Positions 8,780 to 16,739 of a DNA stretch of 64,000 nucleotides are shown here, in pieces. The position numbers were made by a program, and so were the translations under genes. The first letter of the stretch is position 1. Every line of letters starts with the position of its first letter. Under the pieces are notes generated by a model. It did no database searches and was not told the origin of the DNA. It worked only from the letters and a program-made list of their open reading frames with translations. The DNA comes from Pseudomonas helmanticensis (lineage in GTDB: Bacteria > Pseudomonadota > Gammaproteobacteria > Pseudomonadales > Pseudomonadaceae): positions 4,289,501 to 4,353,500 of the forward strand of contig NZ_FXUY01000001.1 of assembly GCF_900182985.1 (NCBI RefSeq). Direction: 5' to 3'.

Positions 8780-8933
8780 GGCCGGTTCACGGCACTTATG
8801 CCGGCCGAAATGTCACAATCGAACCGGTTGGGACGCCAGTTTCATTTAAAAAAGCTCATGCCGATTCGGCATAGGGTAGGCGTTTACGGCATTAGACGGC
8901 GCAACCTTGCATCGGAATAGTTGCGCCTTTTTT
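8780..8933 (+). ncRNA. Possible small RNA or gltP leader: two hairpins then an intrinsic terminator
   Basis: Three hairpins lie in a row: GGCCGG/CCGGCC (8780-8806), TGCCG-ATT-CGGCA (within 8858-8872) and GGCGCAAC/GTTGCGCC (8898-8927), the last followed directly by six T. The terminator ends about 130 bp before the gltP ATG and more than 540 bp after the ivy stop, so it ends either a long ivy 3' extension, an independent small RNA, or an attenuated gltP leader. The terminator itself is clear; the RNA identity is not. Confidence 0.5.
8898..8933 (+). terminator. Intrinsic terminator upstream of gltP
   Basis: An 8-bp perfect GC-containing stem (GGCGCAAC/GTTGCGCC) with a 14-base loop is followed by TTTTTT. 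It is on the plus strand and does not directly follow any protein gene. Confidence 0.85.
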
Positions 8934-9062
8934 CGCCTGCCGAAGAGCCGTAAACACGCGCTTCGGGGCACCTTATACGGAGGCAGATGCACAGACTTTT
9001 CCGCTAAAAAGCGTTCCAGTTCCTGCATGTGCCTGAGTCAAACGCAAGTAAGGGTAAAGATA

Positions 9063-10394
9063 ATGAAGAAGGCAAAAATTAGCCTCGCCTGGCAGATCCT
9101 CATCGGTCTGGTTTTGGGTATTGCAATTGGTGCGTTGCTCAACCACTTCAGTGCCGAGAAGGCCTGGTGGATCAGCAACGTCCTGCAACCAGCAGGCGAT
9201 ATCTTTATCCGTCTGATCAAGATGATCGTGATCCCGATCGTCATCTCCTCGCTGATCGTCGGCATTGCCGGTGTCGGTGACGCCAAGAAACTCGGGCGCA
9301 TCGGCCTGAAGACGATCATCTACTTCGAAATCGTCACCACCATCGCCATCGTTGTCGGTCTGTTGCTGGCCAACCTGTTCCATCCGGGTGCCGGCATCGA
9401 CATGAGTACCCTCGGCACCGTGGACATCTCCAAGTACCAGGCGACCGCCGCCGAAGTACAACATGAACACGCGTTCATCGAGACCATCCTCAACCTGATC
9501 CCGTCGAACATCTTCGCGGCCATGGCCCGCGGCGAAATGCTGCCGATCATCTTCTTCTCCGTATTGTTCGGTCTCGGTCTGTCGAGCCTGCAATCGGACC
9601 TGCGCGAGCCGCTGGTGAAGATGTTCCAGGGCGTCTCGGAAAGCATGTTCAAAGTCACCCACATGATCATGAACTATGCGCCGATCGGCGTGTTCGCACT
9701 GATCGCGGTGACCGTGGCCAACTTCGGTTTCGCTTCGCTGGTGCCGCTGGCCAAACTGGTGATCCTGGTGTACGTCGCCATCGCCTTCTTCGCCTTCGTG
9801 GTACTGGGCCTGATCGCCAAGCTGTTCGGTTTCTCGGTGATCAAGCTGATGCGCATCTTCAAGGATGAGCTGGTGCTGGCCTACTCCACCGCTTCGTCGG
9901 AAACCGTGCTGCCACGCGTGATCGAGAAGATGGAAGCCTACGGCGCGCCGAAAGCCATCTGCAGCTTCGTGGTACCGACCGGTTATTCGTTCAACCTCGA
10001 CGGTTCGACCCTGTACCAGTCGATCGCCGCGATCTTCATTGCCCAGCTGTACGGCATTGACCTTTCGATCAGCCAGCAACTGTTGCTGGTGCTGACCCTG
10101 ATGGTCACCTCCAAAGGCATCGCCGGTGTACCGGGCGTGTCCTTCGTGGTGCTGCTGGCCACTCTGGGTAGCGTCGGCATTCCGTTGGAAGGCCTGGCGT
10201 TCATTGCCGGTGTCGACCGCGTCATGGACATGGCCCGTACCGCACTGAACGTGATCGGTAACGCGCTGGCCGTACTGGTTATCTCGCGCTGGGAAGGCAT
10301 GTACGACGACGCCAAGGGCGAGCGCTACTGGAATTCCCTGCCACACTGGCGCAGCAAGGAAAAACTGCCAGCAGGCGAAATCTCGAAAAACTGA
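9063..10394 (+). CDS. gltP: Glutamate/aspartate:proton symporter GltP (DAACS family)
   Basis: This 443-residue inner-membrane transporter imports L-glutamate and L-aspartate with protons. It has eight or more hydrophobic segments and the family signatures: a serine-rich region before helix 7 (AYSTASSETVLPRV), the PTGYSFNLDGSTLY stretch lining the substrate and cation path, and GVPGVSFVVLLATL. The start at 9063 gives the canonical MKKAKISLAWQ beginning. It is the PA5479 equivalent. Upstream regulatory signals include the hairpin array with terminator and the 19-bp inverted repeat. A REPIN and an intrinsic terminator follow it. Confidence 0.94.
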   Translation: MKKAKISLAWQILIGLVLGIAIGALLNHFSAEKAWWISNVLQPAGDIFIRLIKMIVIPIVISSLIVGIAGVGDAKKLGRIGLKTIIYFEIVTTIAIVVGLLLANLFHPGAGIDMSTLGTVDISKYQATAAEVQHEHAFIETILNLIPSNIFAAMARGEMLPIIFFSVLFGLGLSSLQSDLREPLVKMFQGVSESMFKVTHMIMNYAPIGVFALIAVTVANFGFASLVPLAKLVILVYVAIAFFAFVVLGLIAKLFGFSVIKLMRIFKDELVLAYSTASSETVLPRVIEKMEAYGAPKAICSFVVPTGYSFNLDGSTLYQSIAAIFIAQLYGIDLSISQQLLLVLTLMVTSKGIAGVPGVSFVVLLATLGSVGIPLEGLAFIAGVDRVMDMARTALNVIGNALAVLVISRWEGMYDDAKGERYWNSLPHWRSKEKLPAGEISKN

Positions 10395-10400
10395 TACACC

Positions 10401-10484
10401 TGTAGGAGCTGCCGCAGGCTGCGATCTGTTGATTCTGTTTTTAAAGGCAAGATCAACAGATCGCAGCCTTCGGCAGCTCCTACA
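10401..10484. repeat. REPIN, TGTAGGAGCTGCCGCAGGCTGCGATC family
   Basis: Two inverted copies of the GTAGGAGCTGCCGCAGGCTG core flank a short spacer, with the TGTAGG ends outward. This is a dispersed Pseudomonas REP doublet; in the transcript it would fold into a long hairpin after gltP. Confidence 0.9.
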
Positions 10485-10530
10485 GTAGATTGAGGTCAAC
10501 CCGGGAAATGGGGTGGCAGCAGGTACATAC

Positions 10531-10560
10531 AAACCCCGGAGAAATCCGGGGTTTGTCGTT
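10531..10560 (+). terminator. Intrinsic terminator after gltP
   Basis: AAACCCCGGA and TCCGGGGTTT form a 10-bp stem with a 4-base loop, followed by a T-containing tail (GTCGTT). Confidence 0.75.
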
Positions 10561-10608
10561 TCTGGCGACCCCGCTATCATTCGCGGCATTCTTCGGGGGA
10601 TTTGACTG

Positions 10609-11838
10609 ATGCTTAATGGCCTGTGGCTTGGCTTCTTCATCGTCGCAGCCGTATCGGCGCTGGCGCAGTGGCTGATCGGCGGCAACGCCGGGATCTTTGC
10701 GGCGATGGTGGAGAGCATTTTCGCCATGGCCAAGCTCTCGGTCGAAGTCATGGTGCTGCTGTTCGGCACCCTCACTCTGTGGCTGGGTTTTCTGCGCATT
10801 GCCGAGAAGGCCGGGATCGTCGAATGGCTGGCGAAGGTGCTTGGGCCGCTGTTTCTGCGGCTGATGCCGGAAGTCCCGGCCGGCCACCCTGCCCTTGGCC
10901 TGATCACCCTCAACTTTGCTGCCAACGGCCTGGGTCTCGACAACGCCGCGACGCCAATCGGCCTGAAAGCCATGAAGGCGCTGCAGGAACTCAATCCCAG
11001 CGCCACCATCGCCAGTAACGCGCAAATCCTCTTCCTGGTGCTCAACGCCTCCTCGCTGACCTTGCTGCCGGTGACGATCTTCATGTACCGCGCCCAACAA
11101 GGCGCGCCGGACCCGACGCTGGTGTTCCTGCCGATTCTGCTGGCGACCAGTTGCTCGACGATTGTCGGCTTCCTCTCGGTGGCGTTCATGCAACGCCTGC
11201 GGATCTGGGATCCGGTGGTGTTGGCGTATCTGATTCCCGGTGCGCTGATCCTTGGTGGATTCATGGCGCTGTTGGGCACGCTGTCGGCGACGGCTTTGGC
11301 GGGATTGTCGTCGATCCTCGGTAATCTGACGTTGTTCGGGTTGATCATGCTGTTTCTGATCATCGGCGCGTTAAAGAAAGTGAAGGTCTACGAGGCGTTT
11401 GTCGAAGGCGCGAAGGAAGGCTTCGATGTCGCGAAGAATCTGCTGCCGTATCTGGTAGCGATGCTCTGCGCGGTCGGCGTACTGCGTGCCTCCGGGGCGC
11501 TGGACTTCGGGCTGGACGGGATTCGTCATCTGGTCGAGTGGGCCGGTTGGGACACACGGTTTGTCGATGCCTTGCCGACGGCGATGGTCAAACCGTTTTC
11601 CGGCAGCGCGGCAAGGGCGATGTTGATCGAGACGATGCAGACCTCGGGGGTCGACAGCTTCCCGGCGCTGGTCGCGGCGACGGTGCAGGGCAGTACTGAA
11701 ACGACGTTCTATGTGTTGGCGGTGTATTTCGGCGCGGTGGGGATCCAGCGGGCGCGGCACGCGGTGGGGTGTGCGTTGCTGGCGGAGTTTGCCGGTGTGG
11801 TTGGCGCGATCACGGTCTGCTACTGGTTCTTCGGATAA
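10609..11838 (+). CDS. SpmA/SpmB-like nucleoside-recognition (GATE) domain membrane protein
   Basis: This 409-residue polytopic protein has about ten hydrophobic segments and two related halves, each with a Gate-type stretch (LNFAANGLGLDNAATPIGLKAM in the first half; VKPFSGSAARAMLIE and QGSTETTFYVLAVYFGAVG in the second). This is the organisation of fused spore-maturation proteins SpmA and SpmB, which are widespread in non-sporulating bacteria with unknown function. PA5478 is the syntenic P. aeruginosa gene. It probably transports or senses a small molecule, but no substrate can be assigned. The ATG follows a GGGG-type ribosome site. Confidence 0.8.
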   Translation: MLNGLWLGFFIVAAVSALAQWLIGGNAGIFAAMVESIFAMAKLSVEVMVLLFGTLTLWLGFLRIAEKAGIVEWLAKVLGPLFLRLMPEVPAGHPALGLITLNFAANGLGLDNAATPIGLKAMKALQELNPSATIASNAQILFLVLNASSLTLLPVTIFMYRAQQGAPDPTLVFLPILLATSCSTIVGFLSVAFMQRLRIWDPVVLAYLIPGALILGGFMALLGTLSATALAGLSSILGNLTLFGLIMLFLIIGALKKVKVYEAFVEGAKEGFDVAKNLLPYLVAMLCAVGVLRASGALDFGLDGIRHLVEWAGWDTRFVDALPTAMVKPFSGSAARAMLIETMQTSGVDSFPALVAATVQGSTETTFYVLAVYFGAVGIQRARHAVGCALLAEFAGVVGAITVCYWFFG

Positions 11839-11852
11839 CCACAGATCAAAAC

Positions 11853-11942
11853 TGTAGGAGTGAGCCTGCTCGCGATAGCGGTTTATCAATCGCCTTCATT
11901 GATGACTGATACACCGCTATCGCGAGCAGGCTCACTCCTACA
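11853..11942. repeat. REPIN, TGTAGGAGTGAGCCTGCTCGCG family, long-spacer type
   Basis: Inverted copies of TGTAGGAGTGAGCCTGCTCG face outward with a ~40-bp spacer. It lies between convergent genes, where it may double as a transcript end. Confidence 0.9.
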
Positions 11943-11959
11943 GGGGTTTTGTGTTGGGC

Positions 11960-12586
11960 TTAGGGTTTTGGGGGAGCGAGTTTCTGGCCTTGGTCGACGG
12001 CCCACGCGACGACTTTCGCGGTCAGGCGATCACTGGCCTGGCCAAAGCCTGCGACCACCGCCGGCACCTGCACATCACTCAGCGGCTGGCGTTCTTCAAA
12101 GCGCCGGCTGGCCAGAATCCGCTGGTCATAACCGCGCACCAGCAACGCATCGACCCGCACCACGACGCTGGCCTGCGTGCCCTGATATTCAGTCTGAAAC
12201 GCCTGCAAACTCCCGCCCAATTCCAGATCCGCAGCAAAGTTGCTGTCATCGGTACTGAGCAACGTCACCCGACCATCCCGCTGAAATCCATCCAACAAGC
12301 GATTGCGCACCAGCACCGGTGCCGGATCGCTCCAGCGCGAGCCTTTGTAGCTGCTGATCACATCCCCCTGAGGAATCACCGCAATCGTCGGCCGGTTCAA
12401 TGCTTCACTGGCCTGCAACTTGTTAAGTCGCAACGACCAATGCTGCGTTGCCGCCGAACTGGCCGAGGCGGGCGCCTGTGCCGTCGGCAGGCGATAGACA
12501 TCCGACGGCTCGGCCTTGGGCAGAATCGAACACGCGCTGATCAGCGAAATGCCAGCAGCGAGAAGGGCGAGGCGAGTCAGCTTCAT
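11960..12586 (-). CDS. ABC-type transport auxiliary lipoprotein (PqiC-like) of the MCE operon
   Basis: This 208-residue lipoprotein has the signal MKLTRLALLAAGISLISAC (lipid-modified Cys19). The mature part resembles the ABC_trans_aux/PqiC family, which is anchored in the outer membrane and partners MCE lipid transporters. Its ATG overlaps the MCE gene stop by four bases (ATGA), so it is translationally coupled as the last gene of the operon. It probably replaces the soluble shuttle MlaC as the outer-membrane end of the pathway; that role is inference. Confidence 0.82.
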   Translation of the reverse strand: MKLTRLALLAAGISLISACSILPKAEPSDVYRLPTAQAPASASSAATQHWSLRLNKLQASEALNRPTIAVIPQGDVISSYKGSRWSDPAPVLVRNRLLDGFQRDGRVTLLSTDDSNFAADLELGGSLQAFQTEYQGTQASVVVRVDALLVRGYDQRILASRRFEERQPLSDVQVPAVVAGFGQASDRLTAKVVAWAVDQGQKLAPPKP

Positions 12587-13521
12587 GGCGTGAATTCCTT
12601 GTTCTTGTCACGGCCCAGCAGGTAGCCGCTGGGGTTGGCCTCAAGGCGTTGCGAGATGGCCCGCAGCGAAGTCAGCGTCTCACGCAATTCGCGGATCGCC
12701 GGGGCCAGGCCATTGAGGCCCTGCATGCCGTTGTCGAGGGAGTTTTCATTTTTGCTGAGCAAGGTGCTGATCGTCGTGGTGCTTTGCTCCAGCGACTTCA
12801 TCGCCTGCTCGGCGCTGCCCAGCGCTTGTTTGCCTTGATCGTTGATCAAGCCGTTGGCGTTGCGCATCAGCAGCGAGGTCTGTTCGAGCATGCTGCCGGC
12901 CTGTTTGCCGACGGTCGCCAGTTGCTGCATCGCCTGTTTGATGTCGCCGCGCTGATCGTTGATGGTGCCGGTGGTTTGCTCCAGATGGGCGAGGGTCTTG
13001 CTGACGCGCTCGACGTTCTCGGAGGAGAACATCTGGTTGGCGTTCTGCAGCAGCGCGGTGATTCCGCTCATCAAATCGTTGGAGTCATTGAGCAGGCGCG
13101 AAATAGGCGAGGGCGAGGCGACAATCAGCGGCAGTTTGCCGTCATGGCCGGTCAGTTTCGGGCTCTCGGGGGTACCGCCGCTGAGCTGGATGATCGACGT
13201 ACCAGTGATCCCGGCCAGCGCCAGTTTGGCCTGGGTGTCTTCCTTGACCGGCGTGTCACCGGCCAGACGAATCCGCGCCAGCACCCGCCGTGGGTCTTTC
13301 GGATCAAGGCGCAAATTGATCACATCGCCGACCTTGATCCCGCTGTACTGCACCGGGCTGCCCTTGGACAGCCCGCTGACCGCCTCGCTGAAGACAATCT
13401 CGTAATCCTTGAACTCGGTGTCGACGCTGGACTTGGCCAGGAACAGACCGAAGAGCAGGGCGCCTGCCACCACAATCACGGTGAACAGGCCGATCAACAC
13501 ATGATGCGCTCGGGTTTCCAT
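12583..13521 (-). CDS. MlaD-like MCE-domain substrate-binding protein
   Basis: This 312-residue protein begins METRAHHVLIGLFT, with one N-terminal TM helix (~8-30) followed by an MCE domain (~40-120, with VQYSGIKVGDV and GTSIIQLSGG). A long helical C-terminal region (~150-290) probably forms a periplasmic tunnel or coiled coil. MCE proteins form hexameric rings that bind phospholipid for ABC-driven transport between membranes. The start at 13521 lies one base after the ATPase stop; the longer open frame upstream runs into the ATPase gene and is discarded. Confidence 0.88.
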   Translation of the reverse strand: METRAHHVLIGLFTVIVVAGALLFGLFLAKSSVDTEFKDYEIVFSEAVSGLSKGSPVQYSGIKVGDVINLRLDPKDPRRVLARIRLAGDTPVKEDTQAKLALAGITGTSIIQLSGGTPESPKLTGHDGKLPLIVASPSPISRLLNDSNDLMSGITALLQNANQMFSSENVERVSKTLAHLEQTTGTINDQRGDIKQAMQQLATVGKQAGSMLEQTSLLMRNANGLINDQGKQALGSAEQAMKSLEQSTTTISTLLSKNENSLDNGMQGLNGLAPAIRELRETLTSLRAISQRLEANPSGYLLGRDKNKEFTP

Positions 13522-13522
13522 G

Positions 13523-14326
13523 TCAGACCTCGTTAAGCAATTTGGCGGCGTCCAGCGCCGAGCGGCCGCGCGGGCCGTGGAAGTATTCGTGAATCCACGC
13601 GTCATCGGTTTCCGAAACGACATCGATGGGTCCTGCGACCAGCACCTTCTTCTGCGCCAGCACCGCCACGCGGTCGGTGATCGTGTAGAGCGTGTCGAGG
13701 TCGTGGGTCACCAGAAACACGCTGAGGCCGAGCGCATCGCGCAGGGTCAGGATCAATTGATCGAACTGTGCCGCGCCAATCGGATCGAGGCCGGCGGTGG
13801 GTTCGTCGAGAAACAGGATATCCGGATCCAGCGCCAACGCCCGCGCCAGCGCGGCGCGCTTGATCATGCCGCCGGACAGCGACGCCGGGTATTTGTCCGC
13901 CGCCGACAGCGGCAGCCCGGCCAGCGCCAATTTGACTGCGGCCAGATGCTCGGCATCGTTGCGGCTCAGTCCAGCGTGTTCGATGAGGGGCAGGGCGACA
14001 TTCTCGGTCACCGTCAGCGAGGAAAACAGCGCGCCTTTCTGGAACAGCACGCCGAAACGTCGTTCGACCAGCGAGCGTTCGTGCTCGGACAGGCTCGGCA
14101 GGTTCTTGCCGAACACTTTGACCATGCCTTCGCTGGGCCGGCGCAAGCCGACAATGCTGCGCAGCAGCACCGATTTGCCGCTGCCGGAGCCGCCGACCAC
14201 CGCGAGGATTTCGCCTTTGTACAAATCCAGATCGAGGTTCTCGTGCACGCTCTGGCTGCCGAAGCGATTGCACAGGCCACGGACTTCGATCACCGCCTCC
14301 GAGGGCGCGCGGGGTAGACGACTCAC
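13523..14326 (-). CDS. MlaF-like ABC transporter ATPase
   Basis: This 267-residue ATPase has Walker A GGSGSGKS, a Q-loop (LFQKGALFSSLTV), signature LSGGMIKR, Walker B ILFLDEPTAGLDP and a switch histidine (VTHD). The LSGGM signature, with Met in place of the usual Q, is characteristic of MCE-system ATPases. It powers lipid movement together with the permease, whose stop it overlaps by four bases. Residues after ~240 form a short C-terminal extension. Confidence 0.9.
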   Translation of the reverse strand: MSRLPRAPSEAVIEVRGLCNRFGSQSVHENLDLDLYKGEILAVVGGSGSGKSVLLRSIVGLRRPSEGMVKVFGKNLPSLSEHERSLVERRFGVLFQKGALFSSLTVTENVALPLIEHAGLSRNDAEHLAAVKLALAGLPLSAADKYPASLSGGMIKRAALARALALDPDILFLDEPTAGLDPIGAAQFDQLILTLRDALGLSVFLVTHDLDTLYTITDRVAVLAQKKVLVAGPIDVVSETDDAWIHEYFHGPRGRSALDAAKLLNEV

Positions 14327-15471
14327 CAGCCCATCTCCATGAAGAACAGTGCGGCCACCGCGTCGAGCACGATCACCACGAAAATCGATTGGACCACGGC
14401 GGAGGTGGTGTGGGCGCCGACCGACTCGGCGCTGCCGCTGACCTTGAAGCCTTCCAGGCAGCCAATCGCGGCAATGATGAAGGCGAAGATCGGCGCTTTG
14501 ACCAAGCCGACCAGAAAGTGCTGCACGCCGATGTCCGACTGCAACAGCGTCAGGAACATCGCCGGCGAGATATCCAGCGACACCGCGCAGACCACGCCGC
14601 CGCCAATGATCCCGCAGAGCATCGCCAGAAACGTCAGCATCGGCAGCGCCACCAGCATCGCCAGCACGCGCGGCACCACCAGCAGCTCCATCGGGTCGAG
14701 GCCGAGGGTGCGGATCGCGTCGATTTCTTCGTTGGCCTTCATTGAGCCGATCTGTGCGGTGAAGGCACTGGCAGTGCGGCCCGCCATCAGGATCGCCGTG
14801 AGCAGCACGCCGAATTCACGCAAAAACGAGAAACCGACCAGATCGACGGTAAAAATCGTCGCGCCAAAACTGGCCAGCACCGTCGCGCCGAGGAACGCTA
14901 CCACCGCGCCGACCAGGAAAGTCAGCAAGGCCACGATCGGCGCGGCGTCGAGGCCGGTCTGTTCGATGTGCGCAATCATTGGCGTGATGCGCCAGCGCTT
15001 GGGCCGGAACAAACTGCGAGCGATGGTTTCGAGGATCAGGCCGACGAAGCCGAGCAGTTGCAGGGTGTCTTGCCAGACCGTGTCGACGGCGCGGCCGATG
15101 CGCGTCAGCAACTGCACGCTGACGCTGATTTCCGGCTCCTTGATCGGCACACAGAAATCGGTCATCGAGCGATACACCGTTTGCAGCAGCGCGCGGTCGG
15201 CGGTGGAAATCGTGCAATCAGGATGCTCGGCAGATTTACCGAGGCGCTCGGAACCGAGCAACTCGACCAGCAACGAAGCGCCAGCGGTGTCGAGGGCGCC
15301 GAGGCTGTTGAGGTCGATCGGAGTGTTGCCGTCGTACTGGCCGTGGAGCTTTTCGCTCAGGGTCTTCAGCTCGGCGTAATGGGCAAGCGTCCAGTCCCCG
15401 GTCACCCGCAGGCGGGCAGGGCTGTTCGACGTGTCCAGGTGGGCATTGCCGCTGATCGAGCTGCTGGTCAT
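14323..15471 (-). CDS. MlaE-like permease with fused N-terminal STAS domain
   Basis: This 382-residue protein joins a STAS (MlaB-like) domain (~20-110, LNSLGALDTAGASLLVELL) to an MlaE permease (~120-382) with the conserved cytoplasmic helix TAQIGSMKANEEIDAI and five or six TM segments. In the classical Mla system these are two proteins, MlaB and MlaE; here they are fused. It starts the four-gene operon permease-ATPase-MCE-lipoprotein. A GGAG ribosome site precedes the ATG. The cargo is presumably phospholipid, by family. Confidence 0.9.
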   Translation of the reverse strand: MTSSSISGNAHLDTSNSPARLRVTGDWTLAHYAELKTLSEKLHGQYDGNTPIDLNSLGALDTAGASLLVELLGSERLGKSAEHPDCTISTADRALLQTVYRSMTDFCVPIKEPEISVSVQLLTRIGRAVDTVWQDTLQLLGFVGLILETIARSLFRPKRWRITPMIAHIEQTGLDAAPIVALLTFLVGAVVAFLGATVLASFGATIFTVDLVGFSFLREFGVLLTAILMAGRTASAFTAQIGSMKANEEIDAIRTLGLDPMELLVVPRVLAMLVALPMLTFLAMLCGIIGGGVVCAVSLDISPAMFLTLLQSDIGVQHFLVGLVKAPIFAFIIAAIGCLEGFKVSGSAESVGAHTTSAVVQSIFVVIVLDAVAALFFMEMGW

Positions 15472-15525
15472 AAGCTCCGTGCTTTTCGGCTAAATACGCT
15501 GGCATACGTAATAGCACGAACCGGA

Positions 15526-16554
15526 TTACTTTTCTTTGATCGCTGTGCTGTCGGTGACTTCAAAGCGCAGCACGCCGATGACCTGGCCATCCTCGGTCAG
15601 CACCCGCACCTGCCATTTGCCCGCCGGGTTGCCGGGGAAATTCTGCTTGTGCGTCCACGCCCGGTAGCCTTCCTTGCGCCCGCCGTGGATGTCGAGAGGG
15701 ATGCGGTCGACCTCTTTGCCGTTGAACTGCCAGACGTGGTAAATCCGCTCATCGAGCCCGCGCGGCGCGTTGATCGCGGTGTAGGCGTACAGGCCATCGC
15801 CACGAATCTGCTCGGCGCTGACCGTGTCGAGGCTCGCGCCGGGGGTGCGATCCTGCATTTGCGTGCTGATCGCCACGTCGGTCATCCACAACGTCGCCGG
15901 CGGCACCCATGAACGCAGGGTCCAGCCGACAGCGCCGATACCGACGGTGATGCACAGGATCGCCAGCGCATTACGCAGCGTGCGGATCGGGAAGATCGAC
16001 GCCAGGCTCGGGAACGACAACAGCACGGCAATCCCCAGCGCCCATTTGAAGCTCTGCGAAGTGGTCAGGTGCATGATCACCGGCAACGCGGTAAGCAGGG
16101 CGGCGAACAGGGTCAGGGTGTGTAGCGCGAGAAATGCCCAGCGCCGTGGTGCCAGCCATTTGTAATAGAGCGGATCGACGATCGAGATCAGCGCCGCGAC
16201 GCTGAGCAGGCCGGTGAAGAACAACTGGCCGCTGTTCCAGGTCGTGGTGATGAAGAAGAACGGCAGAACGAAAAACAGGCTTTCCTGATGGATCATCTGC
16301 GTCGCGTAACGCAGCAGCGGCTGGGGAATCTCGCGTTTGAACACACGGGTGAAGAGGCCGGTGAGGGTGTTTTCCAGCATCAGCCAGATCCAGCTGAGCA
16401 GCATGATCACGGTGATCCAGCTCGCCAGTCCCTGCTGACGATCGACCATGATGAAACTGCCGACCCCGGAGATGAAACCGCCGAGCGCAATGACCCCGGG
16501 ATAGCGCTTCATCAGTTCGAGAATGCGCTGGATCAGGAGCTGTATTTTCGGCAT
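15526..16554 (-). CDS. DUF5924/DUF2914 polytopic membrane protein
   Basis: This 342-residue protein has about seven TM helices in its first ~220 residues and a C-terminal soluble domain (~245-340) of the DUF2914 type (IYHVWQFNGKEV, GYRAWTHKQNFPGNPAGKWQVRV), a beta-rich fold expected in the periplasm. No reaction is known for the family. It is followed on the same strand by the MCE operon after a ~54-bp gap, so co-expression is possible but no signal proves it. A REPIN separates it from the M16 peptidase gene upstream. Confidence 0.75.
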   Translation of the reverse strand: MPKIQLLIQRILELMKRYPGVIALGGFISGVGSFIMVDRQQGLASWITVIMLLSWIWLMLENTLTGLFTRVFKREIPQPLLRYATQMIHQESLFFVLPFFFITTTWNSGQLFFTGLLSVAALISIVDPLYYKWLAPRRWAFLALHTLTLFAALLTALPVIMHLTTSQSFKWALGIAVLLSFPSLASIFPIRTLRNALAILCITVGIGAVGWTLRSWVPPATLWMTDVAISTQMQDRTPGASLDTVSAEQIRGDGLYAYTAINAPRGLDERIYHVWQFNGKEVDRIPLDIHGGRKEGYRAWTHKQNFPGNPAGKWQVRVLTEDGQVIGVLRFEVTDSTAIKEK

Positions 16555-16657
16555 TTGGGCGGTTCACAACGCTGTAGGAAAAAACCTCGACAGAGTAGCG
16601 CCCGCCGGGCGCTGTGGCGAGGCTGCCGGTCACTTATTCGGTGTATTTCAGGGCCTC

Positions 16658-16739
16658 AAAAGATCGCAGCCTGCGGCAGCTCCTACATTTGGAACGCAAT
16701 CCCCTGTAGGAGCTGCCGCAGGCTGCGATCTTTTGATCT
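16658..16739. repeat. REPIN, GATCGCAGCCTGCGGCAGCTCC family, short-spacer type
   Basis: Two inverted cores are separated by TACATTTGGAACGCAATCCCC, with the TGTAGG ends facing inward. The spacer is nearly the same as in REPINs of the other core family at 18171, 32629 and 39943. Confidence 0.9.

Noticed and set aside
8973..11363. A very long open frame (about 796 codons) on the minus strand opposite gltP
   Set aside because: It is antisense to gltP and the SpmA/B-like gene, has low-complexity His/Gln/Asp-rich translation and no domain; it reflects codon bias of the real genes.
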